A stretch of DNA of 41,204 bases, taken from NCBI GenBank assembly GCA_903934925.1, contig CAIZPS010000007.1, positions 1-41,204 of the forward strand, read 5' to 3'. The notes under the pieces are model-generated. The model searched no databases and was not told the DNA's origin. It saw only the letters and a list, made by a program, of their open reading frames with translations. This DNA is from an uncultured bacterium. Its GTDB lineage: Bacteria; Actinomycetota; Actinomycetes; S36-B12. The translations under genes and the position numbers were made by a program. Positions 19,614 through 27,651 of the stretch are shown piece after piece; within the stretch, counting starts at the first letter, position 1; every line of letters begins with the position of its first letter.

Positions 19614-21095
19614 TCAGTCGGCCCACCCGCGGCTGCGCGCGACGGCGGCGCGCCAGCGGGCGAAGGCGATCGGATCCGCGGTGCCGGGCTCGAAGACCCC
19701 CGAGGTGCGCCGCGTGCCGACGAGTTCGTCGGGGGAGGACCACACGCCGACGCCGAGGCCGGCGAGGAACGCGGCCCCCAGCCCCGTGGTCTGGAGCTCG
19801 GCCGAACGGTCCACGGTCAGCTGCACCGCGTCCGCCTGCATCTGGCAGAGCAGGTCATTGGCCGCCGCGCCGCCGTCGATGGCGAGCATGGTGAGGGGGA
19901 CGCCACCGTCGGCGCACATGAGATCGGCGATGTCGCGGACCTCGAAGGCGATCGCCTCGAGGGTTGCGCGCGCGATATGCGCCCGCGTGGTTCCACGGGT
20001 GATGCCGATGATGACGCCTCGAGCGGTGGGGTCCCAGTCCGGCGCACCCAGGCCGGTGAGCGCGGGGACGAACACCACGCCGTCTGCGTCAGGAACGCTC
20101 GCGGCGAGCGCCTCGACGTCGCCAGCCGAGTCGATGATGCCCAGCCCGTCGCGGAGCCATTGCACGGCCGCACCGGTCACGAAGACGGCCCCCTCCAGGG
20201 CGTAGTCGCGACGGCCATCGGGGTGCTGCAGCGCGACCGTGGTGAGCAGACCTTGGTCGGACCACTTCGGGGTGTCGCCTGTGTGGGCCAGCAGGAAGGA
20301 GCCCGTTCCGTACGTGCACTTCGCGTCGCCGGCATGGAAGCCGGCCTGCCCGACGAGTGCGGCCTGCTGGTCCCCGGCTATGCCGGCGATCGGCAGGTCG
20401 AGTCCGAGGAACCCGGAGGGCTCAGTGCGGGCGAGTAGCCCGTAGGACGCCGTCACCTCGGGCAGGGCGTGCAGGGGCACTCCGAACAGCGCGCAGAGGT
20501 CGGGATCCCAGGCACCGGTGGACAGGTCGTAGAGCAGGGTGCGCGAGGCGTTGGTGGCGTCGGTGAGGTGTGCGAGGCCGCGGGTCATGCGCGCCACGAG
20601 GTAGGAGTCGACCGTGCCGATCGCCGTTCGACCGGATGTCACCCCCTGCCAGACGTGCGGCTCGTGCTCGGCCAGCCAGGCCAGTTTGGATCCGGAGAAG
20701 TACGGGTCCAGGCGCAGGCCGGTGCGTTGGTGGATGAGACCGCCGTGCCCGGCCTCCGTCAGCGAGACGCAGAGTTGGGCGGTGCGTCGGTCCTGCCAGA
20801 CGATGGCCCGGCGCGCGGCGCCCAGGGTCTCGCGGTCCCACAGGCACACCGTCTCGCGCTGGTTGGTCAGGCCGACGGCGACGAGATCCCCTGGGTCGTC
20901 GAGCCCGGCGAGTGCCTCCCGGGTGGCGGCCAGGGTCGCGCTCCAGATGTCCCCGAGGTCATGCTCGACCCAGCCCGCCTCGGGAAAGTGCTGCGGAAAC
21001 TCCCGGTAGCCGCGTGCGCGGACCGTCGCCTGCTCGTCGATCACCAGGGCCGTGACTCCGGTGGTTCCGGCGTCGATGGCCAGGATGCTGGGCAT
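19614..21095 (-). CDS. glpK: Glycerol kinase (FGGY family)
   Basis: ILAIDAGTTGVTALVID, GLTNQRETVCLWDRETL, GAVFVTGAAVQWLRDGLGII, LAIDGGAAANDLLCQMQAD. Confidence 0.93.
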   Translation of the reverse strand: MPSILAIDAGTTGVTALVIDEQATVRARGYREFPQHFPEAGWVEHDLGDIWSATLAATREALAGLDDPGDLVAVGLTNQRETVCLWDRETLGAARRAIVWQDRRTAQLCVSLTEAGHGGLIHQRTGLRLDPYFSGSKLAWLAEHEPHVWQGVTSGRTAIGTVDSYLVARMTRGLAHLTDATNASRTLLYDLSTGAWDPDLCALFGVPLHALPEVTASYGLLARTEPSGFLGLDLPIAGIAGDQQAALVGQAGFHAGDAKCTYGTGSFLLAHTGDTPKWSDQGLLTTVALQHPDGRRDYALEGAVFVTGAAVQWLRDGLGIIDSAGDVEALAASVPDADGVVFVPALTGLGAPDWDPTARGVIIGITRGTTRAHIARATLEAIAFEVRDIADLMCADGGVPLTMLAIDGGAAANDLLCQMQADAVQLTVDRSAELQTTGLGAAFLAGLGVGVWSSPDELVGTRRTSGVFEPGTADPIAFARWRAAVARSRGWAD

Positions 21096-21247
21096 GCGGC
21101 AGATCCCTTCCCGGTCGTTCTCGCCGATTCGACGACCCTAGCGGCCCCGCCGGGCATGACAGCGCTTGCAGGAATGGCCTAGTCTGGGATCGTCCGGCTG
21201 GGTCGTTCGGCCGGGGTCACGCCCCGATCGAGAGGAGTGGATCGCAC

Positions 21248-22273
21248 ATGCGCGTCGGTGTTCTCACGGGAGGCGGGGACTGCCCCGGCCTCAATGCGGT
21301 GATCCGCGGTGTCGTCCGTCGAGGGGTCCAGGAGTACGGCTTCGACTTCGTCGGCTTCCGTGACGGGTGGAAGGGCCCGATGGAGGGCCTGACAATGGAC
21401 CTCGGCATCCCGCAGGTTCGCGGCATCCTGCCGCGAGGTGGCACGATCCTCGGCTCCTCGCGCACCAACCCAGTGAAGATCGATGGTGGGATCGAGCGCA
21501 TCGAGGAGAACCTCAACGCCCTCGGGATCGACGCCTTGGTCGCCATCGGCGGTGAGGACACCCTCGGTGTGGCCACGACGCTTACCGAGCACGGATTCCA
21601 CGTCGTCGGGGTGCCGAAGACGATCGACAACGACCTCAGTGCGACTGACTACACCTTCGGCTTCGACACGGCCGTGCAGATCGCCACCGAGGCGATCGAC
21701 CGCCTGCACACCACCGCGGAGTCGCATCACCGCATCCTGATCTGCGAGGTCATGGGCCGGCACGCAGGCTGGATCGCCCTGCACTCCGGCATGGCCGGCG
21801 GGGCCAACGCGATCCTGATCCCCGAGGTCGAGTTCGACCTCGACGAGGTCGTCGGCTGGGTCGAGTCGCGTTTCAAGGCCTCCTACTCGCCGATCATCGT
21901 CGTTGCGGAGGGTGCCCTGCCGAAGGGTGGTCAGCTGATCACCAAGGACGCCACCCTCGACGCGTTCGGCCACGTGAAGCTCTCGGGCATCGGCGAATGG
22001 CTCGCTCAGCAGGTGGAGGAGCGAACCGGGCATGAGGCCCGCACGACGGTGCTCGGACACATCCAGCGCGGCGGTACTCCGACATCCTTCGACCGGGTGC
22101 TCGCCACGCGATTCGGGCTCAATGCCATCACCGCGGTGAAGGACGGCGCATGGGGCACGATGGTGGCCCTGCAGGGCACCGACATCGTGCGCGTCCCGCT
22201 GCAGGCGGCGACCGGCACGCTGAAGACGGTTCCGCTGGCCCGCTACGAGGAGGCGAAGTCCTTCTTCGGGTGA
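21248..22273 (+). CDS. 6-phosphofructokinase, likely PPi-dependent
   Basis: MRVGVLTGGGDCPGLNAVIRG, GGEDTLGVA, PKTIDNDLSATDYTFGFDTA, EVMGRHAGWIAL. Confidence 0.93.
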   Translation: MRVGVLTGGGDCPGLNAVIRGVVRRGVQEYGFDFVGFRDGWKGPMEGLTMDLGIPQVRGILPRGGTILGSSRTNPVKIDGGIERIEENLNALGIDALVAIGGEDTLGVATTLTEHGFHVVGVPKTIDNDLSATDYTFGFDTAVQIATEAIDRLHTTAESHHRILICEVMGRHAGWIALHSGMAGGANAILIPEVEFDLDEVVGWVESRFKASYSPIIVVAEGALPKGGQLITKDATLDAFGHVKLSGIGEWLAQQVEERTGHEARTTVLGHIQRGGTPTSFDRVLATRFGLNAITAVKDGAWGTMVALQGTDIVRVPLQAATGTLKTVPLARYEEAKSFFG

Positions 22274-22281
22274 GCAGGGCC

Positions 22282-22287
22282 TAACCT
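22282..22287 (+). promoter_or_regulatory. -10-like TAACCT, 6 nt before the DAHP synthase ATG
   Basis: TAACCT-GTGCAC-ATG. Confidence 0.6.
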
Positions 22288-22293
22288 GTGCAC

Positions 22294-23616
22294 ATGCAGA
22301 TCACCTGGCCCGACCTGCCCGCGGCCCAGCAGCCGCCGTGGCCGGATCCGGTTGCCCTGGACTCCGTGATGGCCGAGCTGGCGACCCTTCCGCCGCTGGT
22401 CTTCGCCGGTGAGTGCGATCAATTGCGGGAGCGGCTAGCCGACGCCGCCCTGGGCAACGCCTTCGTCCTGATGGGTGGCGACTGCGCGGAGACGTTCGAG
22501 GCGAACAACGCCGACTCCATCCGGGCCCGGCTGAAGACCGTGCTGCAGATGTCGGTGATCCTCACCTACGCGGCCTCGCTGCCGGTGATCAAGGTTGGCC
22601 GGGTGGCCGGTCAGTACTTCAAGCCGCGCTCGAAGCTCACCGAGGTCCGCGACGGCGTTGAGCTCACGTCGTACTTCGGTGATGCCGTCAACGCACTGCC
22701 GTTCGACGAGGCCAGTCGCGTTCCGGATCCGACGCGACTGCTGCGCACGTACCACGCGTCGACGGCTGCGCTGAACCTCGTGCGCGCCTTCACCCAGGGC
22801 GGCTACGCCGACCTTCGTCAGGTTCATGCCTGGAATCAGGACTTCGTCCGCGACTCCGTCGCGGGGCAGCGCTACGAGGCGGTCGCCGGTGACATCGATC
22901 GCGCCCTGGCATTCATGCGGGCCATCGGCGCAGACGCCGACTCCCTCGAGCGTGTGGAGTTCTACGCCGCCCACGAAGCCCTGTCCATCCACTACGAGCG
23001 AGCACTGACCCGCATCGACTCGCGTACGGGGCTGCCCTACGACGTCTCGGGGCACTTCCTGTGGATCGGCGAGCGGACGCGTCAGCTCGACGGCGCGCAT
23101 ATCCACTTCGCCTCGACGATCCGCAATCCCATCGGCGTCAAGATCGGTCCAACCGCCTCGCCGGACGATGTCGCGCAGATGTGCGAGGTGCTCAATCCCG
23201 ATCGCGTCCCGGGCCGCCTGACCCTGATCTCGCGGATGGGTGCCGGCAAGGTGCGCGACGCGCTGCCCAGCATCGTCCAGAAGGTCGATTCCAGTGGGAT
23301 CCCCGTCGTGTGGGTGTGCGACCCCATGCACGGCAACACGCGTGAGGCGGCCACCGGGCACAAGACACGCCTGTTCGACGATGTCGTCTCCGAGGTGCAG
23401 GGCTTCTTCGAGGTGCACCGCAACCTCGGCACCATCCCGGGCGGACTGCACGTCGAGCTCACCGGTGACGACGTCACCGAGTGCGTCGGCGGCACCGGTG
23501 GCGTGCTCGAGGACAACCTCGGTGATCGCTACGAGACCGCCTGCGATCCGCGACTGAACAGGGAGCAGAGCCTGGAGCTCGCCTTCCTCGTCGCGGACAT
23601 GCTGATGCTCCGGTAG
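22294..23616 (+). CDS. Class II 3-deoxy-7-phosphoheptulonate synthase
   Basis: GDCAETFEAN, GRVAGQYFKPRS, VWVCDPMHGNT, GGLHVELTGDDVTECVGG. ATG 22294 preferred (TAACCT 6 nt upstream); GTG 22288 possible. Confidence 0.95.
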   Translation: MQITWPDLPAAQQPPWPDPVALDSVMAELATLPPLVFAGECDQLRERLADAALGNAFVLMGGDCAETFEANNADSIRARLKTVLQMSVILTYAASLPVIKVGRVAGQYFKPRSKLTEVRDGVELTSYFGDAVNALPFDEASRVPDPTRLLRTYHASTAALNLVRAFTQGGYADLRQVHAWNQDFVRDSVAGQRYEAVAGDIDRALAFMRAIGADADSLERVEFYAAHEALSIHYERALTRIDSRTGLPYDVSGHFLWIGERTRQLDGAHIHFASTIRNPIGVKIGPTASPDDVAQMCEVLNPDRVPGRLTLISRMGAGKVRDALPSIVQKVDSSGIPVVWVCDPMHGNTREAATGHKTRLFDDVVSEVQGFFEVHRNLGTIPGGLHVELTGDDVTECVGGTGGVLEDNLGDRYETACDPRLNREQSLELAFLVADMLMLR

Positions 23617-23621
23617 CACCG

Positions 23622-24155
23622 ATGACGCGTCCGGTGGACAGGCTGCTCGCTGCGTCCTACCGCACGCCCGCCGGCCGCCTGATCGTGGTCGTCGACCCGC
23701 ACGCCTGCGGAGACCTCGGGCCCACCGACTACGGCGCCGTGGTCTGCTCCACGTTCCGCGACCTCGACGACGCCCGCGATCGAGTTCCTATGGCCACGGA
23801 GATCCGTCCTCGCAGTGCGGTGGCGCAGATCACCGACGTCCTTGCGCGCTACGCGGATGGTGACGTCGACGCGCTCGAGGAGGTCTCCGTGCTGCAGCCG
23901 GGCGGTGCGTTCCAGCAGCGCGCCTGGCAGGCGATGCGGAAGATTCGTGCCGGCAGCGTCGACACCTATGCGGGGCTCGCTCGCCGCGCCGGCAACGTCC
24001 GCGCCGCCCGAGCAGCCGGAACCGTGTGCTCAGCCAACCTTGTGGCACCCTTCGTGCCGTGCCACCGGGTCGTGGCATCGAACGGCATCGGCGGCTACGG
24101 CTACGGACTCCCCGTCAAGGTTGCGTTGCTGGAGCATGAGGGCGTTCTGCTCTAG
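23622..24155 (+). CDS. Methylated-DNA--protein-cysteine S-methyltransferase
   Basis: FQQRAWQAMRKIRAGSVDTYAGLARRAG and VPCHRVVASNGIGGYGYGLPVKVALLEHEG (PCHRV). Confidence 0.92.
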   Translation: MTRPVDRLLAASYRTPAGRLIVVVDPHACGDLGPTDYGAVVCSTFRDLDDARDRVPMATEIRPRSAVAQITDVLARYADGDVDALEEVSVLQPGGAFQQRAWQAMRKIRAGSVDTYAGLARRAGNVRAARAAGTVCSANLVAPFVPCHRVVASNGIGGYGYGLPVKVALLEHEGVLL

Positions 24156-24290
24156 ACGCACGACCCACGTCGCGCTGCACCAGCGCTAGACGCACGACCC
24201 ACGTCGCGCTGCACCAGCGCTAGACGATGTTCACTACGCCGCGCTGCACCAGCGCTAGACGATGTTCACCTCGTCGCGCCGCAGGCCTGC
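24152..24290 (+). repeat. CTAG-bounded repeat array between convergent genes: two identical 34-bp units, one diverged 35-bp unit, and the cognate gene end
   Basis: CTAGACGCACGACCCACGTCGCGCTGCACCAGCG at 24152-24185 and 24186-24219; CTAGACGATGTTCACTACGCCGCGCTGCACCAGCG at 24220-24254; CTAGACGATGTTCACCTCGTCGCGCCGCAGG... from 24255. The right limit is approximate. Confidence 0.97.
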
Positions 24291-25451
24291 GGCGAATCGA
24301 CCGGCATCGAACGCACTCACGTCGACGACGGGATCCCGCCCGAGAACCAGGTCGCGGACCACCTCGCCGATCGCCGGGCTCTGCAGGAATCCGTGACCGG
24401 AGAAGCCGCACGCATACAGAAGGCGGGACACTCCGGCTGCCTCGCCGACGAGTGCGTTGTGATCTGGGGTCACCTCGTACATGCCGACCCACCGGTGCGC
24501 GATCCCGACGTCGAGGAGGGTGGGGGCTCGTCGCTCCATGGCGCTCATCAGATCGGGCAGCCAGGCCTCGCTGTAGTCCCACGCGAATCCGGGCGTCTCG
24601 TCCTGGAACGACATCCCGAACAGGATCCCTGGACCCTCGCGATGGAAGTAGAAGGTGGTCGCGGCATCGATAGTCATGGGCGTGTCGTGGGTGACCAGAT
24701 GGGCGAGTGGTTCGCGCACAGGCTCGGTGATCAGGATCTGTCGACGCAGAGGTTCGACCGGCAGGTCGACGCCGGCCATGGCACCGACCTCTCGGGACCA
24801 AGCCCCGGCAGCGCAGATGACGGTGTCGGTGCGCACCGTGCCGTGGTCGGTCACGACTGAAGTGATCTCCCCGCCCTGCTGGTCGATGCCGGTGACGGTG
24901 ACGTGCGCGTGGATGGCTGCTCCGAGGCGGCGTGCGCCGGTGCTGTAGCCGAGCACGACCGACTCCGGTGTGCAGTAGCCGTCCCGGGCATGAAAACTGG
25001 CGGCGAGCACGTCGCTGACGTCGATGGCGGGATTCAGCGTTGCGGCCTCGGCCGGTGTGAGCATGCGCGTCGCGACGCCCATCGCGTTCTGCACCCGGGC
25101 GGACTCCTCGTAGGCCTCGACCTGGGCATCGGTTGTGAGCAGGAACAGATAGCCGGGCTGTCGCAGATCGATCTGCTGTCCTGGCCGGATCGGGAAGTCC
25201 TCGAACGCGTCAAGACCGCGCTGACCCAGCGCGATGTTGATCGGATCGGAGAACTGGGCCCGCACGCCTCCAGCGGCCTTGCAGGTGGATCCGCTGCCGA
25301 GGTCGCTGCGCTCGAGCAGCAGGACGTCACGCAGCCCCGCCTCGGCGAGGTGGAAGGCGATGCTCGTGCCCATCGCACCGCCGCCGATGATGACAACGCT
25401 CGCTTCACTGGGCAGGCTTCCAGTGGACATGGCTGCGAACGTGGCGCTCAC
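24255..25451 (-). CDS. FAD-dependent amine/imino-acid oxidoreductase (DAO superfamily)
   Basis: SVVIIGGGAMGTSIAFHLAEAGLRDVLLLERSDLGSGST and GMYEVTPDHNALVGEAAG...CGFSGHGFLQSPAIGE. GTG 25451 start, ATG 25430 alternative. Confidence 0.88.
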   Translation of the reverse strand: MSATFAAMSTGSLPSEASVVIIGGGAMGTSIAFHLAEAGLRDVLLLERSDLGSGSTCKAAGGVRAQFSDPINIALGQRGLDAFEDFPIRPGQQIDLRQPGYLFLLTTDAQVEAYEESARVQNAMGVATRMLTPAEAATLNPAIDVSDVLAASFHARDGYCTPESVVLGYSTGARRLGAAIHAHVTVTGIDQQGGEITSVVTDHGTVRTDTVICAAGAWSREVGAMAGVDLPVEPLRRQILITEPVREPLAHLVTHDTPMTIDAATTFYFHREGPGILFGMSFQDETPGFAWDYSEAWLPDLMSAMERRAPTLLDVGIAHRWVGMYEVTPDHNALVGEAAGVSRLLYACGFSGHGFLQSPAIGEVVRDLVLGRDPVVDVSAFDAGRFAAGLRRDEVNIV

Positions 25452-25452
25452 G

Positions 25453-26046
25453 TCACCGGCCCCGGCCGAAGTCGGTGACCCGATGCGGAGAACCGCTGCG
25501 GTCGTAGGTCGTCCACTCTCCGATCTGCACCCCGGCGGCCTTTCCGGCACCGAAGCACCCGGCTCTCATCAAGGAGCCGTCCTTGCGGAACCAGCGCCAG
25601 GCACCGGTCATCGTGCCGCCCTTCATCCGACCGATGGCCTTGGCGAATCCGTTGTCGTAGTACTCGCGGAACTCACCGCTCGCCTTCGGGTACGACGCAT
25701 TGATCTCTGTCAGGCGAACTCGCAGGATGTGCTTCAGCAGGGCTGCGGGGAAGGCGCGGTCACGGTCGAAGTGGATCGTGCCCTTGGTGATCGGATAGTC
25801 GGCGAGTGCAGCGCCGAGCGCCTGCGCCACCGAGCCGCTGTGCGGGAACAGGCTGTTGTGCCGGGTGAATCCCATGACGCTCAGCAGGTTGGGACCGCTC
25901 TCATCGCCCGCGCGCAGGGTCGGCATGCCCCAGGCGATGACCTCGACGGCACCCGGCAGTGCCCGCCGTGCTGCAGCGACGGTGCGGGCGAGCGCCTCTC
26001 GCTGGGCGCCCTCGAACTCGTCGAGGTGGTCGTCGAGGAGGCTCAC
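25453..26046 (-). CDS. DUF1801-like domain with C-terminal MORN-like repeats
   Basis: EVIAWGMPTLRAGDESGPNLLSVMGFTRHNSLFPHSG and FRKDGSLMRAGCFGAGKAAGVQIGEWTTYDRSG; GTG start overlapping the ALDH stop. Confidence 0.65.
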   Translation of the reverse strand: MSLLDDHLDEFEGAQREALARTVAAARRALPGAVEVIAWGMPTLRAGDESGPNLLSVMGFTRHNSLFPHSGSVAQALGAALADYPITKGTIHFDRDRAFPAALLKHILRVRLTEINASYPKASGEFREYYDNGFAKAIGRMKGGTMTGAWRWFRKDGSLMRAGCFGAGKAAGVQIGEWTTYDRSGSPHRVTDFGRGR

Positions 26047-27590
26047 TCGAAGCTCACGCCCTGGGCCAGGGGAAGGTCGTGTGAGTAGTTGATGGTGTTG
26101 GTTGCCCGTCGCATGTAGCCGCGCCACGAATCCGACCCGGACTCGCGACCGCCACCCGTCGTCTTCTCGCCTCCGAAGGCACCGCCGATCTCGGCGCCCG
26201 ACGTGCCGATGTTGACGTTGACGATCCCGCAGTCCGAGCCCGCGGAGGACATGAACACCTCGGCCTCTCGCTGGTCGAGGGTGAAGATGCTCGACGACAG
26301 GCCCTGCGGAACCCCGTTCTGCAGGGCGACGGCCTCGTCGAGAGTCTCGTAGGCCATCACGTACAGGATCGGTGCGAACGTCTCCCGACGGACGATGTCG
26401 GCCTGGACCGGCATGCGCACGAGTGCCGGGCGCACGTACGCCGCATCTGGGCAGCCCTCGACGTCGACGCGCTCGCCGCCGACGATGACCGTTCCGCCGG
26501 CCGTGACCGCCTCGGCGATAGCCGCCTGCATCCGGTCGAACGAGCCCTGGTCGATCAGCGGGCCGACGAGCACACCGTCGTCAAGCGGGTTGCCGACGCG
26601 CAGGCGGGCATACACGTCGGCCAGGCGTCGTAAGAGGTCGTCGATGATCGAGGAGTGCGCGATGACGCGGCGCAGGCTCGTGCAGCGTTGACCGGCGGTG
26701 CCGGCAGCCGCGAAGACGATGCCGCGCACGGCAAGGTCGAGGTCGGCGGACGGCGCCACGATCGCGGCGTTGTTGCCGCCGAGCTCGAGGATGCAGTGCC
26801 CGAACCGGGCGGCGACCCTCGGGGCGACCTCGGCACCCATCCGCTCGGACCCGGTCGCGCTGATGACGGCGGCCAGCGGATGGTCGACGAGGGCCGGTCC
26901 TGCGTCGCGATCGGCGAGGGCGAGCACGTGGGTGCCCACTGGTGCCGAGTGCTCGGCGAGGACGGCCTCCAGCAGCGTGGAGCAGGCCAGGGCCGTGAGG
27001 GGGGTTCGCTCAGACGGCTTCCACACGACGGTGTCACCGCACACGAGCGCGATCGCGGTGTTCCATGCCCACACGGCGACGGGGAAGTTGAAGGCGGAGA
27101 TGACGCCCACGACGCCCCGCGGATGCCACGTCTCCATCAGTCGATGGCCCGGGCGCTCCGATGGCATCGTGCGGCCCTCGAGCTGTCGGGAGAGACCGAC
27201 GGCGAAGTCGCAGATGTCGATCATCTCCTGCACCTCGCCGAGCGCCTCGCTGCGGATCTTGCCGACCTCGAGTTGGACGAGGTCGGCGAGGTCCTCCTTG
27301 TGCTCCTCGAGCCTGCGGCCGAAGGCCTTGATGATCTGCCCGCGCAGGGGGGCAGGCACCTGGCGCCAGGACAGGAAGGCCTCATGGGCGCGCGACACGA
27401 GGTCGTCGACCTGCGCTGCCGTCACGGCTGGGACGTTCATCAGGATGCTGCCGTCGATGGGGGAGTGGGAGACCAGCATCGGGACGTGCGCCGAGCCGGA
27501 GGACGTGGACTCGACATCGGTTCCGCAGTTCGACAGGGCGCGTCGCGCGCGCATGGCCAGATCAGTGGCTCGATCATCCGTGGCGGTCAT
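26043..27590 (-). CDS. ALDH7-type aldehyde dehydrogenase (piperideine-6-carboxylate dehydrogenase-like)
   Basis: WNTAIALVCGDTVVWKPSERTPLTA, ILELGGNNAAIV, GQRCTSLRR, and C-terminal GIVNVNIGTSGAEIGGAFGGEKTTGGGRESGSDSWRGYMRRATNTINYS typical of ALDH7. Confidence 0.9.
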   Translation of the reverse strand: MTATDDRATDLAMRARRALSNCGTDVESTSSGSAHVPMLVSHSPIDGSILMNVPAVTAAQVDDLVSRAHEAFLSWRQVPAPLRGQIIKAFGRRLEEHKEDLADLVQLEVGKIRSEALGEVQEMIDICDFAVGLSRQLEGRTMPSERPGHRLMETWHPRGVVGVISAFNFPVAVWAWNTAIALVCGDTVVWKPSERTPLTALACSTLLEAVLAEHSAPVGTHVLALADRDAGPALVDHPLAAVISATGSERMGAEVAPRVAARFGHCILELGGNNAAIVAPSADLDLAVRGIVFAAAGTAGQRCTSLRRVIAHSSIIDDLLRRLADVYARLRVGNPLDDGVLVGPLIDQGSFDRMQAAIAEAVTAGGTVIVGGERVDVEGCPDAAYVRPALVRMPVQADIVRRETFAPILYVMAYETLDEAVALQNGVPQGLSSSIFTLDQREAEVFMSSAGSDCGIVNVNIGTSGAEIGGAFGGEKTTGGGRESGSDSWRGYMRRATNTINYSHDLPLAQGVSFE

Positions 27591-27651
27591 GGCGACAGTC
27601 TGCCGTTCAGCGGCGTGGGCACGCGAAGCGGATCAGCTGATCTGATCTGGC

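Noticed and set aside
24152-24254. CRISPR-like array
   Set aside because: No conserved repeat/variable spacer pattern; units are contiguous and derived from a gene end, and no cas genes are nearby.
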